A program made the position numbers and the translations under genes. This document shows, piece after piece, positions 12,603 to 24,531 of a DNA stretch of 64,000 nt. The notes below the pieces were generated by a model. That model did no database searches. It had not been told where the DNA came from and saw nothing but the letters and a program-made list of their open reading frames with translations. This DNA is from Hemicentrotus pulcherrimus (Eukaryota; Echinodermata; Echinoidea; Camarodonta; Strongylocentrotidae), in assembly GCA_003118195.1 (NCBI GenBank), contig BEXV01000717.1:9009-73008 (forward strand), read 5' to 3'. Numbering within the stretch: position 1 is the stretch's first letter; the number at the start of each line of letters is the position of its first letter.

Positions 12603-15600
12603 CTGTTTATTTTAACGATAGTTAGTTTTTTTTTAGCAGAGGTTCAAGAGTAGGTTCATGTTCATGTCACCATGATTAAGGACAGCATAACAAAATATAA
12701 CCCGAAAGGGGTGGAAAAAAAAGATGCATTGCAAGTTCCATGATGGTTCAGGTTTCATACGATTGGGTAATTATATGCAGGGGACATCAGATCAATTCAG
12801 GGTGGTTCCAATGGAGAGACATCAACAGGTGTCACAAAGAGTGATTGAGGCACACATAGGGTAAGAGAGATAAAGGTAATTTCATCATTAGCAAAATGTC
12901 AGATATTCTACATCTATAGGAAAGTGGCACTTTGTTTATTTCAGAGTTTACGCAGCACAATTCATGGTTGATTTGCTATTAAGTTGAAGATGCAACAGTC
13001 ACTGAGTAACAGATATTACCATACAAATATCAGGTCCATAGACGGCACACAAAGGAAAACTAATTTTACCGTGTAATAAAACACTAGTATTACATTTTTA
13101 AGTTTTAGCCCCCACATACAGAGGTTCCGGCTCTTTTTAAACTTTAACAATCTTTGCTTACATATCTTTAGCCTAGCAGACAGCTACAGATCACAGGAGA
13201 TATAAAAAGCTTTCCATCAGAGTGAAAACTAAAGATCAACAACTCATCTGCAGCAAAAAAAAAAACCCTCCAAAAATATACAAAAACCAACGAAGAAGCA
13301 ATAAGGTACAGTGTACATGTCTAAATACTATTTCAACAGGACTGAATTGTAAATTATGCGCAACAGCAATGATATCAATGTTCATATTACTTTCAACAAA
13401 GCAGTCGCATAGAAACATAAACCTATAGACAATTAGATAATGTAAAAGGTACTTGTACGCATCACAGGCTTGATGAGCAACTTATCTTTGTTCTACATGT
13501 AGTCAGTAAATGTTTGACTTCTATTTATCCTTCCCAATCACATAAAAAGATTTGATACAAATTAAATTACTTGGAGGAAAGCACAGCCAAGAAGATATAC
13601 TTCATCAAAAGATGACAAGACACAAGATGGCTATATGGCAGTTCTTAGAAATGAAAGTATTTGTCATATTTTAAATAGCTTGCTTGCACGAAAGATGTGC
13701 TTCATGTATCATCATAAAAAAGGCTTTAACAAAAGTGTGCGTCAAGTTATGAAAATCATAACAGATTCGGTAGAGATACGTTATTTTCATCTTTGCTGAT
13801 TGCTATGACCAACACAGGGCTCTATCCAGACTAGAGAGAAATTCAATGTGTCCTCGATGCACAGTAATGTGAAAGATAAAATATGAATATTCCATGCTGT
13901 TTGTTTTTCCATTAAGATGTTTAAAACGGTGAAAGGACAGTATAATCCTGAAAATTTGCAACAGTAACTAGTTTCAAATGATCATTCTTTACCAGACACA
14001 AATTATTCCAGCTTCTGTTTCAATTAAAATTCTTTTTTTAATGATCCAACTCCCCTATTTTGCTGAAAAGTTGACAAATCATGTATATCTATTCTACTCT
14101 ATATTTCAACTAAAGAGAATTAAATGTGACTTCAAATCCCTTACTTTGCAAACAAAATCCACAATGAATTTGATTGAAGTTCATCAATTTTATTTTAATC
14201 CTTTCATAATCAATCCCCCGCTCAATAAAGAGTTCTCACTGATGCATAACAATTTTATGTGCTAAACCAAACTTGTGGCCTTCAAGAAGAAGAACAAATA
14301 TTCTCCTACAGCTGAATCAACAAGAGTAATAAATAGGCAAATCTTCGGTCATCCCAAACCACCCCCTTCCCTGCCCCCTGATAAATTGAGGCTACATTCC
14401 AATCGATGTGGACTTTGCCAAGTAGTACCTCTCTGTACTGTAGATGGCCATCATTATTAAGATGGAATCTGCCATGATTCTGCCAAACGGAAAATAGCAA
14501 CGCGGACCGACGATGCTGAGTATCCACCTCTCCTAAGAAATCACACTTTTCCTTTTAGATTTAGGGTACTCAGGACTGATTGCACAACAACATATTCAAT
14601 ACAACCATGTTTAGATGCATGCTTTTAGTAGTATAACCTAATCAAGTGCCACTTTAAGGTAATTTTCTACACAAATAACACAAAGAACATATACTTTGAA
14701 CTGCAAAACAGTGATTGCTGGTACTCTAAAAAAAGAGTAAATATGTATTTCAAAGACCTCTAGAAGGTTCGATAGCATTCAATGAAATACCATGGCGCGC
14801 AAGCTAAATCAAAGCACTATACACATATGTATAATGTTGAAGACCTTTGCTTCTGTCGAGGTAAAGGAAATTCACTAGAATTGAAGAGGATGCATCAAAT
14901 GTTCCCTGTACGCGGGGAATGATTTTACTGACAGAAAGTTCTGTTCTTTCTTTTAATTGATGCTAGATCACTTCAATTGAAACAAAATGGTCATGACGTG
15001 CAAGTTAAATATCACTTATTGTCCTATTTGCCATAGAAAAATATGGTACTTTTCACACATTTTACTTCACATGTAGGAGTTAACATTACTACAAAATGTA
15101 CACTCTTTCTTTTCTTTTTCTACACAGAAAATAGAAAGATGATAAAATGTGATAGTACACAACGTCACAAGTATACAAAAATCAAGTTCGATGTAGAAAA
15201 GTAAGAAAAAAAATGCAATATATGATCTAGAAAGTGCTGAGTAAATACCACTATCAATGAGAAATGAAAGGGAAATACACAGCATGTTCAGTTTTCGGTG
15301 TACATAAAGCAGTCACGCAATGTACTCTGCAGTAATTCACCACTCTAGAAGCTCAAGATTGTATGGAGGATATTTTTTTTTTAATAATAAAAAAAAAAAT
15401 CCCCATTCCTTTCCATTTCATATATGGCTGCTCTCTATGAGCAACAATGAGGGAAAAAGTGATCAGATATTACAGACTCTGGTAGCTCAAGATTGTTTTG
15501 AGAATGGAATAAAAAATCCCAATTCCTTTCCATTTTCATATCAGGTTGCTCTCTCTATGAGCAACAACAATGGGGAAAAAGTGATCACATGTTACTGACT

Positions 15601-18600
15601 GGTAGCTCAAGATTGTTTTGAGGATAGATTTTATAAAAAATAATAAAATAAAAAAATTCCTTTCCATTTCATATCAGGCTGCTTGTCTATGAGCTACAAC
15701 GAGGGGGAAAAGTGACCAGATATTACAGACTCTGGTAGCTGAAGATTGTTTCGAGAATAGAATTAAATTTTTTGTTTTTAAATCCCCATTCCTTTCCATT
15801 TCATATCAGGCTGCTCTCTCTCTCTATGAGCAGCAACAATGAGGAAAAAGTGATCAGAAATTACAGACTCTGGTAGCTCAAGATTGTTTTGAGAAAGAAA
15901 AAAAATAAAAAATCAACAAAAAAAATCCAAACAAAATCCATTTCACATCAGGCTGCTCTATATGGGGAAAAAGTGATGGATGATATTACCGACAGGCACC
16001 AGAGAACAGAAGAGCTAAATTGCTCACTGCTCTTGTGCCTCTATTTTTTAGTTATGTTCACAGGTATATTTGTTCCTATTCGCTCTGAAGCTTTAAAAAC
16101 ATTTCATCGACAAATCTTTCGAAAAAGAGCCAAAGAAATCTTCATGATCATCATCATCATGCAGCAAAAAAAAAAAAGATGCTGCTCTTCAATACCATAG
16201 TTCTGGATGAGAAACATGTACTTGCATCTTTTCTCTACTTGTTGAATTTCTATCTCTGCAAAACCTCAATTTTTTCATGAAAAGCACAGGAAATTGGGCT
16301 GCGAAAACTTTAGATCTCATTTAAAGTTGTATTACATTGACTTCGGCCAATATATATGTTTCATTTTGGAAAGGTATAACTATTCAATATTGTCTAGCTC
16401 TCAGTTTAAAAAAAGAAGTAGAAGAAAAAAAAAAAAAAGAGAGACGCCAAAAGAGAAAAAAAGACAGAAGATAGATTTGTCAAGCCAAAGAATTTGAGAA
16501 AAGAAAAAGGGTTTAGTAGCGACACAGAAGTCCCCTCACTCGTCTAGTAAATTGCCAGCTCTCACATTTCAACCACTCTCTCATCTGACACGATAGGAGA
16601 AACTACTTACCCCGGCACCTCCTTGAATTTGCTGAGGCAAGATGTCTGTACCACCGCCCTGGGGACCACCACCACCTGAGCCTTGACCACCACCACCCCC
16701 CATCAGGGGCTGGGGCCCACCAACTCCTCCTGGCATGGGGCGTCTAGAGCCCTAAGAAGAATTATGTACACATTGCATTGACCAAACACCTGTTCCAGTA
16801 GTTTCCACAATTTTTTTTCTGTATACATTGCATTGACCACACACCTGTTCCAGTAGTAGTTTTCCATGGAAGGGACATTCATCACAAGCCACATATTTCA
16901 GACAAAGGGAATACACTATTCAAGTAACAGACAAGAAGGCTCTTAAATATGTACTTGTTTTGTTCAGAACTAGTAATCTGGACATCATGTCTTTAAGTTA
17001 TATGAAAACAAAGGATTCTTGGTTTAAGTATGGAAAAAAAGGATTTTGTACCAAGGGTGTAAGTATGGAAACAAAGGATTTCGTACAAAGGGTGTAAGTA
17101 TGGAAACAAGGGATTTTGTACCAAGGATGTAAGCTCTTTTATGGTTTTTCACTGATGGAATATATTTGAAAGTAGCATAGAAAGATAGCTCTTACATGTT
17201 CACCCATAAAGAGGAGTTTCTTATCGACAGAGGTCAAAGGTTATTATGATTAATAAAAGATAGGAAGCAACTTGGGGGACACAAGATTTATGATAAGTGC
17301 TTCAAAACATGAGACACACTCATGTGCAACATTCGCACGGATAGCAATTTTCAGGGAACAAGCCAGAGAAGACGACCATAGAGGCATTTCATCACGACTC
17401 TCTGCTTTGCGGACATCGTTTATTTAATTTAATTTGAAGCAAAATTATTTTCTAAAATGATAATTGGGTCATTCTTGACATCTATTTCATTAATTACATG
17501 TACAAAACCCCCTTTATTCTTAGGTTGGCACATCAACTACATTTGATCTAGTTGTCAAAAAGGTACAATGCTGTACGAAGTGTACATTTAGACCCAGATG
17601 CTATACTAGAGCTACAAGTATATTTAGGCATGTGACCCCATCCCTCCTTTTTCCATGCATGTCAGGAAAGATTTCTGTTAACTTTAACAGGAAATTCTCA
17701 AATTATGGGTCTCAATGATCAAATACCGTTGGACTCCTATCCTTCATTTCACATGCTTTTTTAAAACTGAAATGTTGTATTCGGCGTGTCAGTTCCATGT
17801 GAGATATCCAAACATAAGTAACTACATGTTTGCGTTCCATGCCCGACCTCGGACTATATTCTGAATGCCAGTACAAATTCCTTCTACATACTGTAGACCT
17901 GGCTAGTGAGTATCAGTCATCACTTATAAAGGTAATCCTACCCGGAAACAGGACACAGAAATGCTGCAAAAATTATTCTTTATCTTATATTCATGCAATG
18001 AAAGGCTGAAAGCTATCTATAAGACTCGCAGGTAAATGATATCAGATAACTCTTTGTTGACTCACTCCTATTCACAGCATCTTTTTAAACAAATTTAAAA
18101 AAATCAAATTCCAGTCGACACTTGGTATAAAAGCCAGTAATGAAACCATTACTATCGCATTGCTTGTCAGAACACTAGTGTTCCCCAATCGTAATCACCA
18201 CCTGCAGAAGGTGTCTATGACAAAGGAACAAGCACTGTATGCAACTTGTACACGTCTTGCATTCAACACTCGTCTACGCATGAACAGTTTAAAGTTCCAA
18301 AACACTCTTCACTTCAGATATACTAGATAGACTAGATAGTATAGAATAGAAAGCATGCACTTCTGAACTGGAGAAAGAAGATGAAATCTCTGAGAAATTC
18401 ACTCGCAATAATTAAGGTCAGAATCAACATTTCGCTCCAATTTTCAAATACAATATCCAAAGACTTGAATGCTTTGGAATACAAATTTGGGCGAATTTTG
18501 GAAAGCCAAACATATTTCCCCCAACTTACTACGCGTAAATTTGGGGTCCTTTCATTTCCGATTACGATAGTAATTTGAAGCAAGTTAAAACGGTGGGCAA

Positions 18601-21600
18601 AGCCAAGGTATTTGGTCATTCATTGCCCTATATGTTACCAAGGATATACACAACGTTAGCGTCACTTTCCTCATTGTCAGATCCAAGCTCTACAAAAGGG
18701 CTGCAAACTTTATGGAATTAGCAGAAAAATACTGCAACCTCTGATTTGAGTAACCAGAGGTGAAAGAGACCACTAAAAAAAAAAAGGATTCAGGGAGAAA
18801 AAATGGTATGTAACAATATTACCCCCTCTTGAGTAAGAAAATTGGAGAAAAAATAATCGAGAAAAATCTGTAAAGATCAGGGAAAATAAGGGTGAAATCA
18901 GGAAGAAAGAAAGAAGAAGAAAAAGAATTGGGAAACCGATTTAAATAAGAGTAATTATCTGGTAACACATGGGACAAAACACCTTGGACTCGCAAAGACA
19001 CTTTCTCCAGTTCAGATAGGCAGTCTTAGGTCTCCAAGGAGACCATACGTACCTCCATCTGCATCATGCTATCCTCCTGTTGTCTCCTCATCATGTCCTG
19101 CTGAAGCCTGAGGTCATCCTGCTGGACCTGACGACGTCTCAGGACATCTTCCTGCTGCTGTCTGAACAGGTTCTCCTCCTGACGCCTTCGCTCGTCTCGC
19201 TCGTTGCGCCTGGAAGAAATAGGTATTGGTTACTTGCGATTACTCAACTTCTAGCTTGCATCTAGCCTAACTAATCCTTGCCTGGTGAAGTGGTGTTAAT
19301 ATAACAAACTGCTTTGCTGTGCTTTGTTACACTGAAACTGTAACATCGTAACACCATGACTAGAAATCAGTGAAGTACAAAGAAGTTTTGATTGCCCAAA
19401 CTACCCAATTATTATGAAATCTTGTAGAATCAAATGTTCAAAGACGTCTTCAATAAATAAAAATTTGTACTTTACAACTCTGCATAAGTCACTACAGTAG
19501 TCTAGCTATCCAATCAAACTATGCAAAACGTGTTATTTACGCTTCATACTGTAAGTCAAATTTTGCATGATTCGAAATATATTAGGGGGTCCCAAGAGAT
19601 TCAATTATGCAGAGTTTACTGTGTTTGATGGGGATATCACAAACTTCAAGGGAATGAGGGCTCCTTGCAATGGACCACCGGTTCCCTCCCTAGTCAATAC
19701 TCACAACTTTGCTATTACTTTTTGTCCACAATAATACTTTCACCATGATAAAATACATGGCGTTGATTCAATCACACGCAACTGTTTGACTGGATAAACT
19801 TGCAGCCTATGAATGTTTTTCCGGCACTTACCTCATTTCAAACTCCCTACGTTGCTCCTCAAGGCGTTGAAGTTCTTCCTGGCGACGCATAAGCTCTGAA
19901 AACATAAAGAGGGACAATAAAATGTCATTTACTAATTATTCAGAAATTGTATGTGCTTAGAAGGAAAATTGAAATAAGACCACTGCAACCCTTTTTTACT
20001 TCATATCTTTCTATACAAGTTCAACATACTTGTACAACAGATGTATTTCTCACATAAACCAATTTTTTGTCAATGAATTTACCATCATCACATGCTATTC
20101 CCAGCATGGGAGGGTCCTACTGTAATATACAGCATACTTTGTTTCTACATACCTTGCCGCATAACAATGGCCTGATGCTCTGTCTTGGCGATTTCCATCT
20201 CGTCCATAACCTTCAGTCTGGAGTCGTCAATGTTCTTCTCCAGCTGGTCTCTATTCATCTTCTCCTCATCTTCCAGGGCTTTCATCCGCTGCCCCCACTC
20301 GTACTCAAAGCTTCCTGGCTGGGCGAAGCGTGGAGGTTGCTCTCTCTCCCGCTGATACTCTCTGTTCTTCATGATGTAGCGCTCTTGGTTGCCATCCTCT
20401 TCGTCTTTCTGTTCCAGAGGTTCTACAGTGACAGGGAATGGAGACCTGAAAAAACACGCAAGTAATGCCATGTTAATTCTTTATCATTTCACTATACATT
20501 TTTAAATACTCTTCTGTTTCTCCAAATGCCTGAGTGCACCTTTTACTGCCAAATGTGCACACATTTAACTATTAAAATCTACTTACAGCTCCTAAAAGTT
20601 TACTTTTAAGGCTCATTTCATGGAACACTAGTTGAAATTTTGTTGACAAATTAATGCATAACAACTTAAATAGTAACTTAATTTCTTTCACTGATATCTC
20701 TGGGTTTCTTTTTTCTCAAAGTGACAGATCCACACGATTTTCTCTGTTCCAAGATCACACTTACGCTGTCAACAGGAAAACTCCTTGACCAATTCTGTTC
20801 AATGCATTCTGTGCGCCAGGCTTGCGAGAGAACTCCACGATTCCATTCTTTGTTGGACGTCCCCTGTCATCTACGATTACGATAGCCCTCTCTACCTCCC
20901 CAAACATTGAGAATGCCTGTTCCAGGAGCTCGTTTGATGTGCTGGGTGGGATGTTCTTCACTCTCAGTGCTGCTCCGTGTGTGGCAAAGCGAACTCTGAT
21001 GGTACGGTTCTTCTGTTGGGTGCCATCTAGGGCAGCTTTAGCAGCTTCTGCATTTAATCTTGTATCCTGCATTGGAGACGAAAAAGAGGAGTTTATAAAA
21101 AATAAGTTTCAAATAAGACAAGTAGAAATGGGTTAAGATGTGTATTAAATCAAGTGTTTGTGTTTCTTTTTCATCAGCGCTCTGCAGGTGCAAAAAATGA
21201 TTACGCCCAAGAAAATAACCCTAGTTCACCGTCTACTTTGATGGGTTGTCCGTCTTCGTGAGGAATTATCGCTCAAGTCTCTTCTAAAATGCATGAAGAA
21301 AATCAATGCAGAATCAGGGGTGATAATGATAGTGATTAGTGAGCACTCAATTTAAAAAAAAATATTTTTTTCCTTAACCACAACAACCAATTGCACCAAT
21401 GGCATCTCACAGCCCCCACTTTTGAGTAAGAAAATTTGGGAAAAACCAAGAAAAAAAATCAGGAAACCGATTTAGAGTAAAGTACCCAGTAATCGGCCGG
21501 GTCCAGTTTTCGGCCGATTGGTTGGATGCATGATAAAATTCCTTTAAAATACCTCGCATAATAGCATAACACATATCCCACACATACCATACCATGCCAG

Positions 21601-23124
21601 TGTCACTGAAGAACCACATTTGCAATGAAAAATATATCCTAAAATATCACATTTTAGCGATGCAATCGGCGGTCCCGCTACCCAAATCTGAAAAATCAAG
21701 TATCTTACGCGTGTCTGTAAGAAATATGGGTACCATAAAATGAGATTTATTTCAAGTATTTTTCAGATTTAGAGCCCGATTTTGTGTTAATCGCAAGCTC
21801 AAAAATATCTCATCGCATGTATTAAGTCAATGCAGCCGGACCCCGCCACGCACACACGATATGTCTGTCTAATTCACACCCCAACTTCCGATCACCGCGG
21901 CGCCTGTTTTCGGGCAGGCGAGCACCCGGGAGCTCCGGCGCGGGATACCTGCTCCGCCCGCTCATGCTGTACATCAGCGCGGAAACGCACGGCGCGCGCG
22001 AGCGCTTCCTATTGACTTTGTACATGCGGCCGAAAACTGAATTGCTATGGCGATAACCGGCTCCAAAACAGTGAAAATTGAAATCAATATTGTCATGGCA
22101 ATTTGTGATTTTTTGGGGGGATTCTTTTTTTGCTTAAATAATTATAATATTTGCTTCATGATTTGAACAAGAAATGATAATAAATAGGAAGTAAAGAGTC
22201 CAAAAAATAGGATTTTGTCTTAAGTGGCCGAAAACTGGGTACTTTACTCTAATCTAAATCTGGTGAGGTAGATATCTAGGCCTGCAGAATCCGTTTTCGG
22301 CATTGCCAATGCGCCAATAAAAAAAATGAAACGTCTGAAAAAATGCAGACGATCCTTATTTTTGAGGACGCATCAAACCGCATTTACGAAGACAATCCTT
22401 ATTCTTGGACCAGCGCCCCTACAGTTTGTACGGATGATCCTTATTCTTGGACCAACGCCCCAACTGCTATTCTAAATTCTACCCAAACAAATTTCATACA
22501 AAATTGAATCACGCCGGACAACTCGGCATCGTATTCGCAACGGGCCAAACTGAGTTAGCCCGACTCCCAAGTCCCATGTCAATTCATCATCAAATTCATG
22601 ATCTTTGTCACTGTTTGTTATCAACAAAGCCATCAACAAATAACTTATAATCATCATCAATTCATCATAGGTAAACCTACCAATCGTATGAAACCAAAAC
22701 CATTTTGGCTGTTCAGGAATGTTTCAGACACTTCACCATATTTTTCAAACATCTTTTTGAAATCAGATTCTGAGATGTCGTTGGCAAGATTGCCGACAAA
22801 AAGACGACACCGCCCTGTAAACTTCTTTTCCGCTCTTGGTCCTGCATCAAATTCTGGAAGTGGATTAAGTGCGTCATTTCCTTTCTGATAGTCTTTACGG
22901 TTTCCTTGATATGGAGGTCTGTTGTGGCGTTTCTCAGCGCCAGATTGATGCTGTGGGCCGCCCGCGCCTCTTTGATTTTGACCACCTTCTGGCTTGATGG
23001 GCTTGGCCGGTGTTGAATTTGAACTACCCTCACCGCCTCCTTTACTGTCATTTCCACGATTGTTCATTTGAAAATTGGTCCTTTTTTGTCCCTGGTTTCC
23101 TCTCGGTTCGTTTCTGTTCGGCAT
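12069..23124 (-). CDS. NONO: DBHS-family nuclear RNA-binding protein (NONO/PSPC1/SFPQ-like), 7 coding exons
   Basis: The spliced CDS is 22681-23124, 20765-21066, 20153-20445, 19832-19895, 19053-19209, 16611-16751 and 12069-12602, all with GT-AG introns and continuous phase, giving 644 aa. Domains: a Gly/Asn/Gln-rich N-terminus (1-100); RRM1 with RNP2 CRLFVGNL (106-113) and RNP1 GFGFIRL (142-148); RRM2 (about 181-255, [23 protein letters not shown]); the NOPS segment with [14 protein letters not shown] (286-299); a long charged coiled coil (about 300-420); and a Gly-rich tail with QGGRG repeats ending in RMRRF. DBHS proteins dimerise and polymerise through NOPS and the coiled coil and act in the nucleus in transcription, splicing and RNA retention; that role is family knowledge. 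Vertebrates have three paralogs, and this looks like the single pre-duplication type, so NONO is a label for the family. It sits head to head with the ZMYM gene. Confidence 0.93.
12603..16610 (-). other. DBHS intron 6, about 4 kb
   Basis: This intron is bounded by GTAAGT (16610 side) and AACAG (12603 side). It is AT-rich and contains the array at 15351-15990 and several homopurine runs near 16420-16510. I see no additional exon in it. Confidence 0.7.
15351..15990 (+). repeat. Five-copy tandem repeat, unit about 120-138 bp
   Basis: The anchor GCTCAAGATTG recurs at about 15351, 15485, 15605, 15738 (with one change) and 15876. Each unit has a variable A/T-rich run, then CCTTTCCATTTCATATCAGG, a TCTATGAGC block, AAAAAGTGATCA and TTACAGACTCTGGTAG. 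The spacing varies because the A/T runs differ in length. The array lies within DBHS intron 6. Confidence 0.85.
16611..16751 (-). CDS. NONO: DBHS coding exon 6 (Gly-rich linker)
   Basis: The exon encodes [20 protein letters not shown], more Gly-rich sequence, and then [13 protein letters not shown]. It is 141 bases with phase 0 at both ends, so skipping it would keep the frame. The acceptor is TTCTTAG and the donor GTAAGT. Confidence 0.85.
16764..16866 (+). repeat. Two-copy tandem repeat in DBHS intron 5
   Basis: The segment ACATTGCATTGACC followed by ACACCTGTTCCAGTAG appears twice with a period of about 58 bases. It starts a few bases from the exon 6 acceptor. Confidence 0.7.
17022..17132 (+). 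repeat. Three-copy tandem repeat, unit about 36 bp
   Basis: The units share TAAGTATGGAAA, GGATTT and GTACCAAGG with small differences. It is a short minisatellite inside DBHS intron 5. Confidence 0.75.
18825..18975 (+). repeat. Dispersed A-rich repeat, also at 21414-21475
   Basis: CTTGAGTAAGAAAATT and GGGAAACCGATTTA occur here and again, closer together, at 21418-21474. It is either an old dispersed repeat or a local duplication between two DBHS introns. Confidence 0.4.
19053..19209 (-). CDS. NONO: DBHS coding exon 5 (coiled coil)
   Basis: The exon encodes an Arg/Gln/Glu-rich helix ([20 protein letters not shown] and onward) and ends at MQME with donor GTACGT, phase 0. The acceptor is TTCTTCCAG. 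Confidence 0.9.
19832..19895 (-). CDS. NONO: DBHS coding exon 4 (coiled coil)
   Basis: This 64-base exon encodes [20 protein letters not shown], which closely matches the RRQEELRRMEE coiled-coil core of the family. The acceptor is TTTTCAG and the donor GTAAGT. Confidence 0.9.
20153..20445 (-). CDS. NONO: DBHS coding exon 3 (NOPS, start of coiled coil)
   Basis: The exon joins in phase to give the NOPS segment ([27 protein letters not shown]) and the first coiled-coil heptads. The donor is GTATGT, leaving one base of a Glu codon. Confidence 0.93.
20765..21066 (-). CDS. NONO: DBHS coding exon 2 (end of RRM1, RRM2)
   Basis: The acceptor CCAATGCAG precedes [10 protein letters not shown], and the donor is GTAAGTG after FLLT. 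The upstream in-frame ATG lies in the acceptor and is not a start. The exon encodes most of RRM2, including the DBHS signature VDDRGRP. Confidence 0.93.
21472..22252. mobile_element. Nonautonomous DNA transposon with 19-bp terminal inverted repeats
   Basis: The left end TTAGAGTAAAGTACCCAGT (21472-21490) is the exact reverse complement of the right end at 22234-22252. A TA dinucleotide abuts the GAGTAAAG core on both sides, suggesting a TA target duplication of Tc1/mariner type. A subterminal motif CGGCCGAAAACTG (or its complement) appears near 21502, 22026 and 22227. The interior has no transposase frame but includes a GC-rich block at about 21835-22030. It is inserted in DBHS intron 1. Confidence 0.8.
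22300..22460 (+). repeat. Dispersed repeat, related copy at 56895-57290
   Basis: The phrases AATGCAGACGATCC, TTTTTGAGGACGC and GGACCAGCGCCCCTAC recur at 57190-57295. A short internal direct repeat (GATCCTTATTCTTGGACCA) is also visible. No coding content. Confidence 0.65.
22681..23124 (-). CDS. NONO: DBHS coding exon 1 (start, RRM1)
   Basis: It starts at the ATG of [11 protein letters not shown] and ends at FIRL followed by GTAGGT, phase 0. It holds the Gly/Asn/Gln-rich N-terminus and nearly all of RRM1. This is the first ATG of the open frame, and the following motifs match the DBHS order. Confidence 0.92.
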
Positions 23125-23540
23125 TTTGAATATATTGTGAATAAATAACAGTTGAGAAGGGTACTAAATGATGAAGAAAATTGTCACTTTCCAAGATACA
23201 CGCGATGCAATGGAGCTGGAGACAAATAAAATGGCGAGACGCGGTGTTCGGGTTTTTCCGTCTACTATCGGAAGTTCTCGTGTACTTCGGGGAAATAATA
23301 TATTTTTTAAGTTTGTTTAAAATTATTAATAATTTGATAGTTTCAGACATCTAGGTCGTTAAGAAATACCTGTAATACATGAAATTTTCGTTTTAAAACT
23401 ATGTAGATCTAATTGGTACTTCAAAAAAAACATGTCATTATTTGTTTTCCGAAATACTGCGGCATGGTTCGGATTTTACGGAAATTTCGCACGTGCGTAC
23501 TTTATAGTCTCTTTATGTCATATGTAGCGAGCTAGTGACG
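23125..23540. promoter_or_regulatory. Probable divergent promoter of the DBHS and ZMYM genes
   Basis: The minus-strand DBHS start codon and the plus-strand ZMYM noncoding exon point away from each other with only about 0.4 kb between. The region contains a palindromic GCACGTGC (E-box core CACGTG at 23490-23495) and CpG-containing stretches that stand out from the AT-rich surroundings. No TATA box is evident. Exact transcription starts cannot be read from sequence. Confidence 0.5.
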
Positions 23541-23727
23541 CTGTAAATGTGTGATGCTCGCACTCGCGATCGCGCATCGGATTCATTCGATATCACATCC
23601 CAGGTTCGTTTTTCTACGAATATGTCCGACGTGTACATTTTCATGTTTGTTTTTAACAGAGAAAATTCAGCGAAGTATTGTAACATGCAAGAATAAAACC
23701 GCATCCACCTATTTTGAATTTGCTAAG
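23500..23727 (+). other. ZMYM: Putative noncoding first exon of the ZMYM gene
   Basis: A strong donor (GCTAAG followed by GTGAGT) lies at 23728, and a polypyrimidine acceptor (CCCTTTTCCCTTTCAG) ends at 24451, about 80 bases before the ZMYM start codon. This suggests a 5' UTR exon spliced to the ATG exon. The left boundary is a guess. Confidence 0.45.
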
Positions 23728-24531
23728 GTGAGTTGAATTTAAGTTGTCTTAAGGACAAGGTAAGCTTAACTTCATCCTTTCAGCCTTTGGAAAGTTGAAG
23801 TCATGACATGATGATGATCTCCATGATCTCTGACTGAATCTGATCTTGATCATGACATTGGCATTGGCATGACAAATTAATAGTAATCATGGTGTAGGCA
23901 TATTGAATATGGAAAATGCCATTGATGGGGGGAGGGGGATGTCAGGACACTTTACAAACAGAAAGAAAGGCTTCTTAAGTTCTACACTACGAGTACGAGT
24001 AGATCTACGACTCTAGCCTTGTACTAGGCTACTAGTTTTGCCTTCGGCTTCGGATTATTTTGAAGTGATGTCGTTGAAGTGATGTCGATTTTTGAAGGGG
24101 TGACCAAAGTTCGCAGGGAATTTGATGATTGATATATTAATGTGATATTTGATCTAGATGATTTCTCATATTCTACACAAATCTTTTATTTCAATTATTA
24201 CCAAATGGATGGCAAAGTTTTTTGTACAAATTTAATTTGTTGAACTGGAAAATTATATCATCCATAGATTTTTGATGTCAGCATGTTTGACTATTTAAAA
24301 ATCTAGATAGGTCTAGATCTAGACTTAGTTAGAAGATTGATGAAATGTTGCTTGTGAATTTCTTCAAACTGCTGGATTAGTAAATTAGATTGACTGTCTG
24401 GATACACACAACTTGTCTGGATTATTATTGAACAACCCTTTTCCCTTTCAGTTTCATCGCAGGTCGAGGGTCGAGTGTTTTCAGAAAGAGATGTCAAGGT
24501 CTAGTCTGCAGTCCAATATCCTGGTGTAATT

